64,000 nt of DNA from Bacteroidota bacterium (GTDB lineage Bacteria > Bacteroidota > Ignavibacteria > OLB7), in NCBI GenBank assembly GCA_018266795.1, contig JAFDZV010000017.1:111599-175598 (forward strand), in the 5' to 3' direction. The notes under the pieces are model-generated. The model did not search any database. It was not told where the DNA came from and saw nothing but the letters and a program-made list of their open reading frames with translations. The translations under genes and the position numbers were made by a program. The first letter of the stretch is position 1. Each line of letters begins with the position of its first letter. This document shows positions 44,283 to 52,659 of the stretch, one piece after another.

Positions 44283-44708
44283 TCACTCTCCTCCGACGAA
44301 TGCCACCGCCTTCATCTCGATGAGAAGATTGGGATGCGGCAACTGATGCACCGCACATGTTGTACGCGCCGGGCCGCTCCGGGCATCGAAGTACTGGTTG
44401 TACACTTCGTTCATGCCGGCGTAGTCGCGCATGTCCACCAGCATCACATACATGTCCACAACGTGCTCCAGGCCGGCTCCGGCCGCCTGCAGAATCAGGC
44501 CGATGTTCTCGATCACGGCGCGCGTCTGCGCCCGGATGTCCAGCTCCACCCGGCCATCGGGATGGATGGTGACGCCGGCATGGGTGTTGTCCAGACGGCG
44601 CGACGAAACGCCGGAGACGTAGATAAAGTCGCCGGCGCGGCGTGCATGCGGATAGTTCGCAAGCGCCCCGGCGCGATCATCGAGAATGTAGGCGGTTGTA
44701 TTGTTCAT
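44283..44708 (-). CDS. 2-Aminomuconate deaminase (RidA family)
   Basis: Member of the YjgF/YER057c/UK114 (RidA) family, of the branch that deaminates 2-aminomuconate to 4-oxalocrotonate. 141 aa from the ATG giving MNNTTAYILDDRAG. The pattern YPHARRAGDFIYVSGVSSRR (residues 19-38), then LDIRAQTRAVIENIG, VYNQYFDARSGPARTTCAVHQLPHPNLLIEMKAVA matches AmnD/NbaF proteins, in particular VSG-x-SSRR and AVHQLPHP, which general RidA proteins lack. It lies between the semialdehyde dehydrogenase and the hydratase genes, as expected for the pathway. Confidence 0.9.
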   Translation of the reverse strand: MNNTTAYILDDRAGALANYPHARRAGDFIYVSGVSSRRLDNTHAGVTIHPDGRVELDIRAQTRAVIENIGLILQAAGAGLEHVVDMYVMLVDMRDYAGMNEVYNQYFDARSGPARTTCAVHQLPHPNLLIEMKAVAFVGGE

Positions 44709-44783
44709 GCGGAGAATGTTCCGGATCGCGAAGCCCGCCGGGCAGTGCCTCACGGCAACAGCCTTCACACACGTTGAACGGGT

Positions 44784-46340
44784 TCAAAGCTTGATGCAGA
44801 TGTTCTTCAGCTCGGTGTAGAACTCCACCGAATGCGCTCCCCCCTCACGCCCCACGCCGCTCAGCTTCACGCCGCCGAAGGAGGTTCGAAGGTCACGCAG
44901 GAACCAGGTGTTCACCCAGACGATGCCGCACTCCATATGCGCTGCAACGCGGTGCGCACGGGTGAGGTTCGTGGTCCAGATCGCCGCGCAGAGTCCGTAG
45001 ACGGAGTTGTTCGCCATTGCGATCGCCTCCTCCTCGGTATCGAACGGCTGGATGTGGCATACCGGACCGAAGATCTCCTCGCGCACGCAGCGTGCGCTCT
45101 CGGGAAGTCCGGTCCAGATGGTAGGCTCCACGAACGCACCACGTTCGAAGTCCGGTCCAAGATCGGGCACGCCGCCGCCGGTAACAACGGTTGCCCCCTC
45201 CTGCCGCGCAAGGTTGTAGTAGGAGAGCACCTTGTCACGATGGCCGCGCGAGATCAGCGGGCCCATCGTTGTTCCCTCCTGGCGAGGATCGCCCAGAACC
45301 TGGCGCTCCGCCTCGGCCTTCAGTGCCGCAACGAAGCGATCGAAGATGGGACGTTCCACGTAGACGCGCTCGGAGCAGAGGCAGACCTGGCCGCAGTTCG
45401 AGAAGACCGAACGAACAGTTCCGGCAACGGCCGCATCGAAGTCCGCATCGGCGAAGACGATTGCCGGATTCTTGCCGCCGAGCTCGAAGGAGAGGTGCTT
45501 CACGTTGTCGGCCGCGGCGCGCATGATTGCCTGGCCGGTGCGGCTTTCGCCGGTGAAGGTGATGGCGTTGATATCCGGATGCGTGGTGATCGCCTCGCCG
45601 GCGGCACGCGGCCCGAACCCGTGCACAACGTTGTATACGCCGGCGGGTACCCCAACTTCGTTCATCACCTCGGCGAGCAGCGTGGCCGTGGCGGGCGTTT
45701 CTTCCGAGGGCTTCACCACAACGGTATTGCCGCATGCAAGCGCCGGAGCAACCTTCCAGGTCATCAACAGCAGCGGAAGATTCCATGGGCAGATAACACC
45801 CACAACACCTACCGGCGACCGGAGCGCGTAGTTCAAGGCGCCGGTGCCATCGGCCGTATCCATCGGGAAGCATTCCGTGGGGAGATTCCGCACGAGGTTT
45901 GCGAAGATGCGGAAGTTCGCCGCGCCGCGGGGGATATCCACATTGCAGGCCCAGCCCACCGGCTTTCCGGTGTCGGCGATCTCCGCATCCAGGAACTCAT
46001 CGAAGCGTTCCATGATCCGGTCCGCCACCTTCGCCAGCAGATCGCACCGTGCGTTTGTCCCCATCGCCCCCCACGGCCCCCGAAGCGCACGGCGTGCGGC
46101 CTGCACGGCACGGTCGACATCCTCCGCGCTTCCTTCGGCAACCTGTGCAATGATGCGGCCGTCAACGGGACTTACATCGGAGAACGTGGCGCCGGAGACG
46201 GCATCGACAAACCCACCGTCGACGAAGTGTTGCAGGATGCGCACTGCGCTGCCGTTCTGCGCGGCACGGGGAAGGGTTGACGTGGATTGCTCCGGGAGCA
46301 TCGGATACGCCTGCGGTTCGAGATGAAGGATATGCGCCAT
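44784..46340 (-). CDS. 2-Aminomuconate (or 2-hydroxymuconate) semialdehyde dehydrogenase
   Basis: NAD+-dependent aldehyde dehydrogenase oxidising the semialdehyde to 2-aminomuconate or 2-hydroxymuconate (NbaE/AmnC/DmpC/XylG group). 518 aa from the first ATG; a second in-frame ATG at 46301 would give 505 aa, closer to the family. PWNLPLLLMTWKVAPALACGNTVVVKPSE is the NAD-binding region, FELGGKNPAIVF has the general-base Glu, and FSNCGQVCLCSERVYV the catalytic Cys. The neighbouring 2-aminomuconate deaminase favours the amino substrate. First gene of the minus-strand cluster. Confidence 0.88.
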   Translation of the reverse strand: MAHILHLEPQAYPMLPEQSTSTLPRAAQNGSAVRILQHFVDGGFVDAVSGATFSDVSPVDGRIIAQVAEGSAEDVDRAVQAARRALRGPWGAMGTNARCDLLAKVADRIMERFDEFLDAEIADTGKPVGWACNVDIPRGAANFRIFANLVRNLPTECFPMDTADGTGALNYALRSPVGVVGVICPWNLPLLLMTWKVAPALACGNTVVVKPSEETPATATLLAEVMNEVGVPAGVYNVVHGFGPRAAGEAITTHPDINAITFTGESRTGQAIMRAAADNVKHLSFELGGKNPAIVFADADFDAAVAGTVRSVFSNCGQVCLCSERVYVERPIFDRFVAALKAEAERQVLGDPRQEGTTMGPLISRGHRDKVLSYYNLARQEGATVVTGGGVPDLGPDFERGAFVEPTIWTGLPESARCVREEIFGPVCHIQPFDTEEEAIAMANNSVYGLCAAIWTTNLTRAHRVAAHMECGIVWVNTWFLRDLRTSFGGVKLSGVGREGGAHSVEFYTELKNICIKL

Positions 46341-46364
46341 GCACGTGCGGCGCGGTCACGGACT

Positions 46365-46373
46365 GCCAAGTTA
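46365..46373 (-). promoter_or_regulatory. Promoter of the aromatic-degradation cluster
   Basis: Minus-strand TAACTTGGC preceded by TTGCGA with an 18-base spacer. The expected leader before the 46340 start is short, about 20 bases. Confidence 0.5.
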
Positions 46374-47045
46374 CGCCACACCCGGGCGGTCTCGCAACTG
46401 CGCTTGCCGATGCGAACGGCCGCAACCACCCGATCAGATTGGGCTCATGTTGCAGCGATATGTTTGTACCGTATTCGATGTGACTCTCTTTGGCACCGTG
46501 ATCTGTCTCGCGCATTTTGTCCCCTTCGAAATGCCGAGTTGCACCTGCAACGCTGCCGGGGCACGCCGTCCAGGATGACCCCGGGCAGAATGGCTTCCCT
46601 CAGGCCTGCCGGTTCATGGCCCGCCGGTGCTGATCGACGAAATGCACGAACCCCGTCCAGGCAGGCCGGGCAACGATATCGCATCGCCAGATCATATGAA
46701 GGCTGCAACGCATTTGCTGCATTCCCTGTGCGCGGCCGAGGTTCGGCAGAATCATATCAATGAACTGTTTCGTGGCGGACGCAGTATCCCCCCCAGTGAG
46801 CCTTGCACGATCGACTTGGATGATCGGTTGTGCAGGGCTCTTCCGTTTGCACGAAGGCCGGTAGCCTGCTGCCGAGTTATCCGATGCACGGGCATGGCGG
46901 CAGGAGGATGTTGGCCGCCGGCCCGCAACATCGAGCCCCCCCGGATATCCACCCGCTCCCGTTCGTCTTGCCGATCGTTACGTTTGCAGGATTCAGGCGG
47001 TACTACATTCATCGAGGCAATTCAACTCAGCACTCCCGAACGCAT
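46374..47045. other. 700-base divergent spacer, no gene supported
   Basis: Frames are short and Arg/Pro-rich. It holds the divergent promoter elements of the dehydrogenase and mscS genes; nothing else is recognised. Confidence 0.5.
46979..46986 (+). promoter_or_regulatory. TACGTTTG promoter element before mscS
   Basis: Exact TAnnTTTG form of the Bacteroidota -7 element, about 60 bases before the ATG. Confidence 0.4.
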
Positions 47046-47849
47046 ATGGACAGCACCCTTACCACGCTCGCACACTATTTCACTCCGAGCAGTCTGGCGG
47101 CCACGTCGATCCGTCTGGGCTGGAAGGCCCTGAGCGCCGCCCTGGTATTGCTGATCGGGTTGATCGTCATCCGCATCGTCATGTCCATCCTCCGCTCCGC
47201 TTTGAAGCGGACCGTCAGCGATGTCACGGTACGGATCTATTCGGAGAACGCGACCCGCATCGTGCTGTGGGTTGTGTTGCTGGTGATGATTCTCGGCGTG
47301 TTTGGAATCGAGACTACCGCACTCGCAGCGCTGCTTGGCGCCGCGGGCCTGGCGATCGGCCTTGCACTGCAGGGATCGCTCTCAAACTTCGCCGCCGGAT
47401 TCATGCTTCTGATATTCCGCCCCTTCAAGGCGGGAGACGTGGTGGAGGTTGCCGGCGTCTCCGGAAAGGTGATCGAGATCGACATCTTTTCAACGATCAT
47501 CGATACCCCGGAGAACATCCGGACGTTCGTTCCGAACGGCGCCATCTTCAACGGCGTGATCAGGAACAGAAGCGCCAACGAGTACGTGCGTACGGAGTTG
47601 CGCGTTTCGGTGGAGACCGGCTCCGACATGCAGCGCGTTCTGCAGATCGTGCGCCGCACATTGGAGAGCAATGATCTGGTTGCCGCCACGCCCCGACCGG
47701 ACGTGCACATCGTTGACGATCCGGGAGCCGGAATCACCGTTGCAATGCGCCCGTACGTCCGGCTGGAGTACATGGACGCCATGAAGACCGCTGTTGCCGC
47801 GGCAGTGCGCGAGGCTCTCCGCGCGGCCGAGATCAACGTCCTTCGGTAG
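47046..47849 (+). CDS. mscS: Small-conductance mechanosensitive channel MscS
   Basis: Inner-membrane tension-gated channel that releases solutes during hypo-osmotic shock. 267 aa, the size of E. coli MscS. Three hydrophobic segments at about 25-47, 75-95 and 98-125; the pore helix reads ALLGAAGLAIGLALQGSLSNFAAG with the Gly/Ala packing pattern. The cytoplasmic beta domain follows with RPFKAGDVVEVAGVSGKVIEI and VPNGAIFNGVIRN. The start at 47046 follows the family; the open frame extends upstream without protein character. Confidence 0.94.
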   Translation: MDSTLTTLAHYFTPSSLAATSIRLGWKALSAALVLLIGLIVIRIVMSILRSALKRTVSDVTVRIYSENATRIVLWVVLLVMILGVFGIETTALAALLGAAGLAIGLALQGSLSNFAAGFMLLIFRPFKAGDVVEVAGVSGKVIEIDIFSTIIDTPENIRTFVPNGAIFNGVIRNRSANEYVRTELRVSVETGSDMQRVLQIVRRTLESNDLVAATPRPDVHIVDDPGAGITVAMRPYVRLEYMDAMKTAVAAAVREALRAAEINVLR

Positions 47850-47930
47850 CAGACCGCCGGCCTCACCGGGACCGCGAAACAGTCTGCCCGTGCCACCGCG
47901 GGGAACACCGGATCCTCACGACCCACCGCT

Positions 47931-47952
47931 GCCCAGGGCTTCCGCCCTGGGC
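47931..47952 (+). terminator. Hairpin terminator after mscS
   Basis: GCCCAGGGC, loop TTCC, GCCCTGGGC; perfect 9-bp stem, followed by TCTCCTCT. No long U run. Confidence 0.55.
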
Positions 47953-48108
47953 TCTCCTCTGGCGCCCTTTCACGGTGTTGAGGTTCTCGCAGCGGCCACG
48001 CAGGGGCGCCCAATCCCGGGCACGGCTCCGAATACATGTCATCACACACAGGACGGCGATTTCGCATCGCATCGGCTTCGGGCCACGTGTTTTCAGACTG
48101 CGCTGCTG

Positions 48109-48116
48109 TATCTTTG
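48109..48116 (+). promoter_or_regulatory. TATCTTTG promoter element before LuxR gene
   Basis: Exact TAnnTTTG, followed by GCACG. Predicted leader of about 120 bases. Confidence 0.45.
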
Positions 48117-48244
48117 GCACGCGTCGTTTTCTCCCCCCAGTATCGTGAACACGGCGCCGCGTATTTGCTGGTCCGCTGGAGATTATTGCTCCCGTTTCCC
48201 CCCGGTGGCAGAGAATTAACGTTCCGGCAAACGTACCCATCCGC

Positions 48245-49033
48245 ATGTCTTCAACTTCAGACGACCTTTCATGCCGTCTGGCACACGTGTACGATGAGCT
48301 GATAGAAACGGCGCTCGAACGTCCGGAACTATTCGCACGCGTACTGAACGAACGTGTCGCCGGATTGATTCCAAGCCACGGCATCGTCGTGATTCTCGAT
48401 CCCGGTGACGAGGCAAGGGATGCATCATCCGTGGAGGATATCGCGCACATCAGGGTTGGCGCGGCCGCAATGGGCAACAAACCACCGGTTCGTTTCGAAG
48501 GAGTGGAGCGGGGAGAGAATCTCGTATCGCGGCTGATGGAGAAATCGATGACGGAGCTGGACACGTCGATGCGGGCTCGGTATCCCGATATGCTGAATCT
48601 GCATACGTACTGGTTCGAGTCGCGGCGCTGGAAGAGTATGGTGCTCGGCATCGTTCGCGTGGATCGCCCGGACGAGGAATACGGCACGTTCACCGATGAG
48701 GAGCGAACAACGCTCGATATGATCGGCCATCACATGATGAACTGCATCCGCGTGTATATGGAGCTGACCCGTGTGCACCGCCTGAGCTTCGATTTTTTCG
48801 CCGAGCGCTGCAGGACGGTTGCCACGACGCACGGCCTTACCACATCGGAGCTGAAAGTATTGCGGCTGATGGTTGACGGCGTTTCAAACAACGCTATTTC
48901 CGAGGAACTGGGCATTGCATTGGCCACGGTCAAGACACATGTCTCACACATCCTGCAGAAGACCGGCTGCCGCAATCGCTCCGACGTGATCGGCCAGCAT
49001 TTTTCCCTGCGGAATCTTTACAGTCCCAGGTAA
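48245..49033 (+). CDS. LuxR-family transcriptional regulator with GAF-like N-terminal domain
   Basis: 262-aa regulator. Residues 1-180 form an alpha/beta domain resembling GAF (HGIVVILDPGDEA, FTDEERTTLDMIGHHMMNCIRVY), probably ligand- or redox-sensing. Residues 193-250 are a LuxR helix-turn-helix: LTTSELKVLRLMVDGVSNNAISEELGIALATVKTHVSHILQKTG. There is no receiver domain, so it is not a classic response regulator. No obvious target operon beside it; it stands alone between mscS and the structured RNA candidate. Confidence 0.9.
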   Translation: MSSTSDDLSCRLAHVYDELIETALERPELFARVLNERVAGLIPSHGIVVILDPGDEARDASSVEDIAHIRVGAAAMGNKPPVRFEGVERGENLVSRLMEKSMTELDTSMRARYPDMLNLHTYWFESRRWKSMVLGIVRVDRPDEEYGTFTDEERTTLDMIGHHMMNCIRVYMELTRVHRLSFDFFAERCRTVATTHGLTTSELKVLRLMVDGVSNNAISEELGIALATVKTHVSHILQKTGCRNRSDVIGQHFSLRNLYSPR

Positions 49034-49270
49034 TGGTTTCTGCCGGATCGGCGCACAACTCTCCCTCCTCCGGCAATCACCATGCATCGCCGCAGGCCGC
49101 CGCAGGCCGCCGCATCGCACTCCGCGGAGATGCGCGGTTGATGCCGAGGGATCGGAGCGCGGCACTTCGCACATGTTTTGTGAATAATGTGCGCGTCTGC
49201 GTGCGAATGGCAGGGGTATATCAGCCTAAAGTATGATGCGCTCGCTGCCGTGATGTTGTAGTTTGAGGTT

Positions 49271-49417
49271 CACTTGGGAGTAGAAGTTCGGGGGACCAAC
49301 CAAGTGTTCATCCCGACACCGATCGCGGGATATCGAAAGCAGCGGCCATCACAGCGCGAAAGCGTTATGGCCATTGGGCTCTGCCGACTGGGGGGGAGGC
49401 AGAGCCTCTTTTTTTTT
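49271..49417 (+). ncRNA. Candidate structured small RNA (about 145 nt), family unknown
   Basis: Orphan transcription unit inferred from structure. Elements in order: stem CACTTGG (49271-49277) with CCAAGTG (49300-49306); a G-rich loop (49290-49294) that could pair with TCCCG (49311-49315) as a pseudoknot; CGAT/ATCG near 49317-49335; GGCCAT (49344-49349) with ATGGCC (49367-49372) enclosing AGCGC-GAAA-GCGTT, a GNRA-capped hairpin; and a 9-bp terminator stem followed by nine Ts. It does not show the signatures of 6S, tmRNA, SRP or RNase P RNA that I can recognise. A near-promoter sequence TAGTTTG precedes it at 49259-49265. No open frame with a ribosome site lies inside. Confidence 0.5.
49377..49417 (+). 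terminator. Strong rho-independent terminator
   Basis: GGCTCTGCC (49377-49385) pairs with GGCAGAGCC (49398-49406), followed by TC and a run of nine Ts (49409-49417). It is the best canonical terminator in the window and is oriented plus, away from any plus-strand protein gene nearby. Confidence 0.9.
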
Positions 49418-49549
49418 CTCCACCGAAATTTCCTGCATTCTTCCGCCTCGCCGCCAGCCCGTACCCGGCCCGCAGTTTCCCGCGCAGACTCCGCCGTACC
49501 ACGGCAACATTTCCGGAAATGCCGTGAGGTGGTTCCGGATGTCCCGATA

Positions 49550-50623
49550 TCAGATTGAGCCCCCCTCACGTTCGCACAGCCCGGCGATGAATTGCTGGAC
49601 GGCATATGCGGCAAGCTTCGCCGTGATATTGTCACGATCGTATGTCGGATTCACCTCCGCTATGTCCATGGCAACTGTTGCGGGGCGGCGTCCGAGAAGG
49701 CGGGCGGCTCCGAGAAATTCCTGTGCGGAAAACCCATCGGGCATTGTTGCCGACACACCGGGAGCATCGGCGGAACGCACTGCATCCATATCCAGGGTAG
49801 CGTACACGTGCCGCTCGCCTGAACCCGCGATCAGATATGCGGTTGCGAGCGACGTGCCGAATCCCCGCGCCCGCACCTCATCGAGCGTGATGATCCGCCC
49901 TCCATGCGCGTTGAGCCACCGGACATGCACCTCTGCGTTGGCGAAGCTTTGAATGCCGAACTCCACAACGTTCCCCGGCACAACCATTCCTTCATCGATC
50001 AGCATGCGGAACGATGTTCCGGAGTTTCTCGCCGGCACCGGGGGGCGCACATCCAGATGTGCATCCAGGTTGATGATGCCGGATGCCCCGTCGGCATCGT
50101 AGACCCCGGCCGCCGCGGCGTAGGTGATATCGTGCCCGCCCCCCACCACAATCGGCACGCAGCCTGCGGCGCGGACGGCGCGCACAACTTCACGCAGGCG
50201 TTCGTGGATATCCTCCAGCTCGCCGTCGCAGCGGATGTCGCCGGCGTCTGCAAGGAAGCCGGCCGGGATCGGCCGCGCTGCAAGCATGTCGTAGGGAGTA
50301 AGACGGGTAAGCATGGCGCGCACGGCGGCCGGCGCGGCGGCGGCCCCAACGCGGCCGCGGTTGCGGGCCACGCCGATATCCTGCGGGACTCCGATCAATA
50401 CCGCACGGACAGTGTCCGGAATCCGTGAATGATCGCGCACGATAATGTCACCCATGCGCGGATCCGCGGGATCGTTCCGGCTGAAGTAGAGTGCGGGATC
50501 GGCCGGCACCAGTGTGGGGGCGAGGGAGTTGAGATCGATCACGGTTGCATGATTCTGTTGAAGACTGCCGGCGGGCCGGGACGCGCCGCCCGGTGCACAA
50601 TGATGTACTATCGCCTGCGGCAT
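49550..50623 (-). CDS. hutG: Arginase-superfamily hydrolase, probably formimidoylglutamase
   Basis: 357-aa ureohydrolase. Metal-ligand motifs are seen: VVGGGHDITYAAA (His near 160), NLDAHLDVRPP (DAHxDxR form, near 185) and YATLDMDAVRSADAPGVSA (near 275-293). The last matches the APGVSA form of formimidoylglutamase (HutG) better than the DPxxAPG form of arginase or agmatinase. HutG splits N-formimino-glutamate into glutamate and formamide in histidine degradation. No other hut gene is in the window. The N-terminal 55 residues are atypically long; the start may lie later. Confidence 0.82.
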   Translation of the reverse strand: MPQAIVHHCAPGGASRPAGSLQQNHATVIDLNSLAPTLVPADPALYFSRNDPADPRMGDIIVRDHSRIPDTVRAVLIGVPQDIGVARNRGRVGAAAAPAAVRAMLTRLTPYDMLAARPIPAGFLADAGDIRCDGELEDIHERLREVVRAVRAAGCVPIVVGGGHDITYAAAAGVYDADGASGIINLDAHLDVRPPVPARNSGTSFRMLIDEGMVVPGNVVEFGIQSFANAEVHVRWLNAHGGRIITLDEVRARGFGTSLATAYLIAGSGERHVYATLDMDAVRSADAPGVSATMPDGFSAQEFLGAARLLGRRPATVAMDIAEVNPTYDRDNITAKLAAYAVQQFIAGLCEREGGSI

Positions 50624-50675
50624 GATGCCGATAAGTTTCCGTGAGCAGTGAAACGGAGGAGTTACAAAAATACCC

Positions 50676-50727
50676 TTTGAAGAGTACGATAGTACTCAGT
50701 ATATTTGACTGTACATTTAGACAGTCA
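50676..50727 (+). promoter_or_regulatory. Promoter with two inverted repeats before the T9SS/Cys-rich operon
   Basis: TTTG (50676-50679), 20 bases, then TATATTTG (50700-50707), a full match to the Bacteroidota TTTG/TAnnTTTG promoter (it also reads TTTGAA-N18-TATATT). Between the elements lies GAGTAC-gata-GTACTC (50682-50697). Across the predicted start lies TGACTGT-N8-ACAGTCA (50706-50727). Both look like dimeric operator sites. The segment is far more AT-rich than its surroundings. Confidence 0.7.
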
Positions 50728-50761
50728 CGACTCTCCCGCTCACCTTTTAATCTTTTGACGC

Positions 50762-51880
50762 ATGAATGTACGAAGAGCACTCTTGATGGTGGCTGCCATG
50801 GTGCTTGCAGGAGCGGCGGCATGGGGACAGCCTTCAACGGTTCCCGATGGGGATCCGTGGGCGCACCCGGAGTTATGGGGGCCTGCGGTGCGTCCCGATC
50901 TCTGGGTGGAGATCCAGGACAGTGTGTACCGGCTGCGTGTGATTCCGCACAACGACACGATAGCGTTGAGCAATCCGGACACGATGCCGCGCCGCTGGTA
51001 CAGCGCGGCATACGAATACACGATGGTGTACGACCCCCTTGGCCGCACGAACTACATGTTCACCGAATGCCGTCGCAACGGCGAGCGGATTCACCTGGAG
51101 CATTGGCAAAGCCGGCGTATCGTGCACACTGCGGACGATGTGCTCGGTTTCAACAGCCGAACCGCAGCGTTCCCGCTGGTTCCGGGAGACACGATCACAT
51201 TCTGCCGCGAGTTGAAGTGGGTAAACCCAACCACCCGCATCCGGGACACGAACAACTACTATTCGCTGGACACGTTGGATTTCGCTGTGGAGCTTGTGGG
51301 CGCGCGTGATTCGCTGCGGCGCGCGCTGCTGGACTCCATCGGTGTGCTTGCGCAGCCCGAGCCGGGAGCGCCGGTAATCTACGGCATGCGGCCGTTGATG
51401 GCGAAGGTTGCGTACGTCGTTCCCGCCTCCATGCCCGGCGACAGCGCGTTCGTGCGGGTGCGCGTCTATGCCCGCGGCGACGGCGCCTACAACTTCGTAC
51501 GCCGCGATGCGGTAACGATCGGCTTTGAAGATCTGCTGAACCTTCCGTCGACGATCAACTATCTCAATATCTACAGCCGGGTGTTCTCCAAGCTGCGGCT
51601 GGAGAATCAGGGCGTGCCGCATCCGTCCGATGCACGGCTGGCCGTCATCCAGTCGCACGGTACCACCAATGCGGAAATACGATTCTCCTCCAACCCTGAT
51701 GGCGGCGAGACATCACTCGCAGTATATGATATCACCGGTCACCTGATCTTCTCGCCGTACTCCTCCACCGAATCCTCCGGTGAGCAGCACGTGCAGTATC
51801 ACTTCCCGGCACACGGCACCTACGTCATCGCACTCTATCACAACGGCACTCTCGTCAAGACCAGCAACGTCAACATCTAA
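50762..51880 (+). CDS. Secreted protein with probable type IX sorting domain, 372 aa
   Basis: Signal peptide MNVRRALLMVAAMVLAGAAAWGQ, cut after Gln23. Residues 24-290 show no known domain; they contain beta-type alternation and many Tyr/Asp residues (PRRWYSAAYEYTMVYDPLG, FVRVRVYARGDGAYNF). The last 75 residues resemble a T9SS sorting domain: FSSNPDGGETSLAVYDITGHLIF, HGTYVIALYHNGTLVKTSNVNI. First gene of a two-gene operon; the next starts 13 bases later. Expression probably responds to regulators binding the palindromes upstream. Function unknown. Confidence 0.85.
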   Translation: MNVRRALLMVAAMVLAGAAAWGQPSTVPDGDPWAHPELWGPAVRPDLWVEIQDSVYRLRVIPHNDTIALSNPDTMPRRWYSAAYEYTMVYDPLGRTNYMFTECRRNGERIHLEHWQSRRIVHTADDVLGFNSRTAAFPLVPGDTITFCRELKWVNPTTRIRDTNNYYSLDTLDFAVELVGARDSLRRALLDSIGVLAQPEPGAPVIYGMRPLMAKVAYVVPASMPGDSAFVRVRVYARGDGAYNFVRRDAVTIGFEDLLNLPSTINYLNIYSRVFSKLRLENQGVPHPSDARLAVIQSHGTTNAEIRFSSNPDGGETSLAVYDITGHLIFSPYSSTESSGEQHVQYHFPAHGTYVIALYHNGTLVKTSNVNI

Positions 51881-51893
51881 TTCGGAGACTACA

Positions 51894-52403
51894 ATGAGAT
51901 CGATCTTCATGCTGATCATCGCATCGGCAGTGCTGGTCATTGCCATGAATCAGACAATGCATGGCCGCGGAGCGGTTCCGCCGCCTCCGCTGGTCGGCGG
52001 GAATGGTGGTATCGGCGACTGGCTACCCGGCGGTCCGCTCTTCGGCTTCGACGATCCGTGGGGTCCGGGATTCGGCGGCCCATCCGGAGGGGCAGGCGAC
52101 CCCGGCAATCCGGGAGGGCTTGGTGGTTCGGGCGGGTCGCACCCGTACGGCCACGAATGGCAGGACACATCGCACCACGAGCCGCCGATCAATCTCTGCT
52201 GCGAGCAGATCCGCGTGCCGGGCGGAATGGAGCCCCCCTGCACGCCGAAGTGCTGCTGCTGTGTGGAGTGGTACACGGAGGCAAAGCCGGAGACTGGAAC
52301 ATTTGTTGAAGGACGGTGCGAGTATATCACGCTTCCGCTCAGTATCCCCTTCGCCGGTTGTTCACAGTTGAACGTGGCCTGCGTAACCGTCATGCGGTTC
52401 TAG
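51894..52403 (+). CDS. Secreted Gly/Pro-rich protein with cysteine-rich C-terminus
   Basis: 169-aa protein, start ATG with GGAG six bases before, 13 bases after the previous stop, so clearly in one operon with it. Signal peptide: MRSIFMLIIASAVLVIAMNQ. Residues 28-85 are Gly/Pro-rich (PPPPLVGGNGGIGDWLPGGP, GGAGDPGNPGGLGG) and look disordered. Residues 95-169 hold about ten cysteines (NLCCEQ, PPCTPKCCCC). It may be secreted with, or modify, the upstream T9SS protein. It does not align clearly with the Cys-rich pair at 4.3-5.7 kb apart from cysteine content. Confidence 0.8.
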   Translation: MRSIFMLIIASAVLVIAMNQTMHGRGAVPPPPLVGGNGGIGDWLPGGPLFGFDDPWGPGFGGPSGGAGDPGNPGGLGGSGGSHPYGHEWQDTSHHEPPINLCCEQIRVPGGMEPPCTPKCCCCVEWYTEAKPETGTFVEGRCEYITLPLSIPFAGCSQLNVACVTVMRF

Positions 52404-52444
52404 CGTTCTCTCGGAAAAGACGTTAGCGGGTGATCGCAACAACA

Positions 52445-52472
52445 ACGGGACGTCTCTGCGGAGACGTCCCGT
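52445..52472 (+). terminator. Hairpin terminator after the T9SS/Cys-rich operon
   Basis: ACGGGACGTCTC (52445-52456), loop TGCG, GAGACGTCCCGT (52461-52472); perfect 12-bp stem followed by ATCGTTAT. Confidence 0.7.
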
Positions 52473-52482
52473 ATCGTTATGT

Positions 52483-52510
52483 GTCAGTTGTTATTGGTCA
52501 GTTGCCAGTC
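52483..52510 (+). repeat. Heptamer repeat array (4 units)
   Basis: GTCAGTT, GTTATTG, GTCAGTT, GCCAGTC in 7-base register. Nearly identical over 20 bases to the array at 63940. Confidence 0.75.
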
Positions 52511-52659
52511 GCAAGGAGATTGGAACGTGGGTCATGTGGGGCGGGCGGCAACAATTCATTCGGTATTGCACCGGGGGAAGGTCCGCTCATGCAGGTGCAT
52601 GAAGATTCCCTACGCGCGATCGCTTGCCACGATCCTCCGCTGCGCGGTTCGATATCGCG

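Larger units (their letters stand above)
47850..48244. other. Spacer between mscS and luxR-type gene
   Basis: 395 bases without a supported gene; holds the mscS terminator and the luxR promoter element. Confidence 0.5.
49034..49549. other. Intergenic region holding a structured RNA candidate
   Basis: No protein gene. The first 130 bases are GC-rich filler with a GCCGCCGCAGGCCGCC direct repeat near 49090-49110; the second half carries the ncRNA candidate and a strong terminator. Confidence 0.5.
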
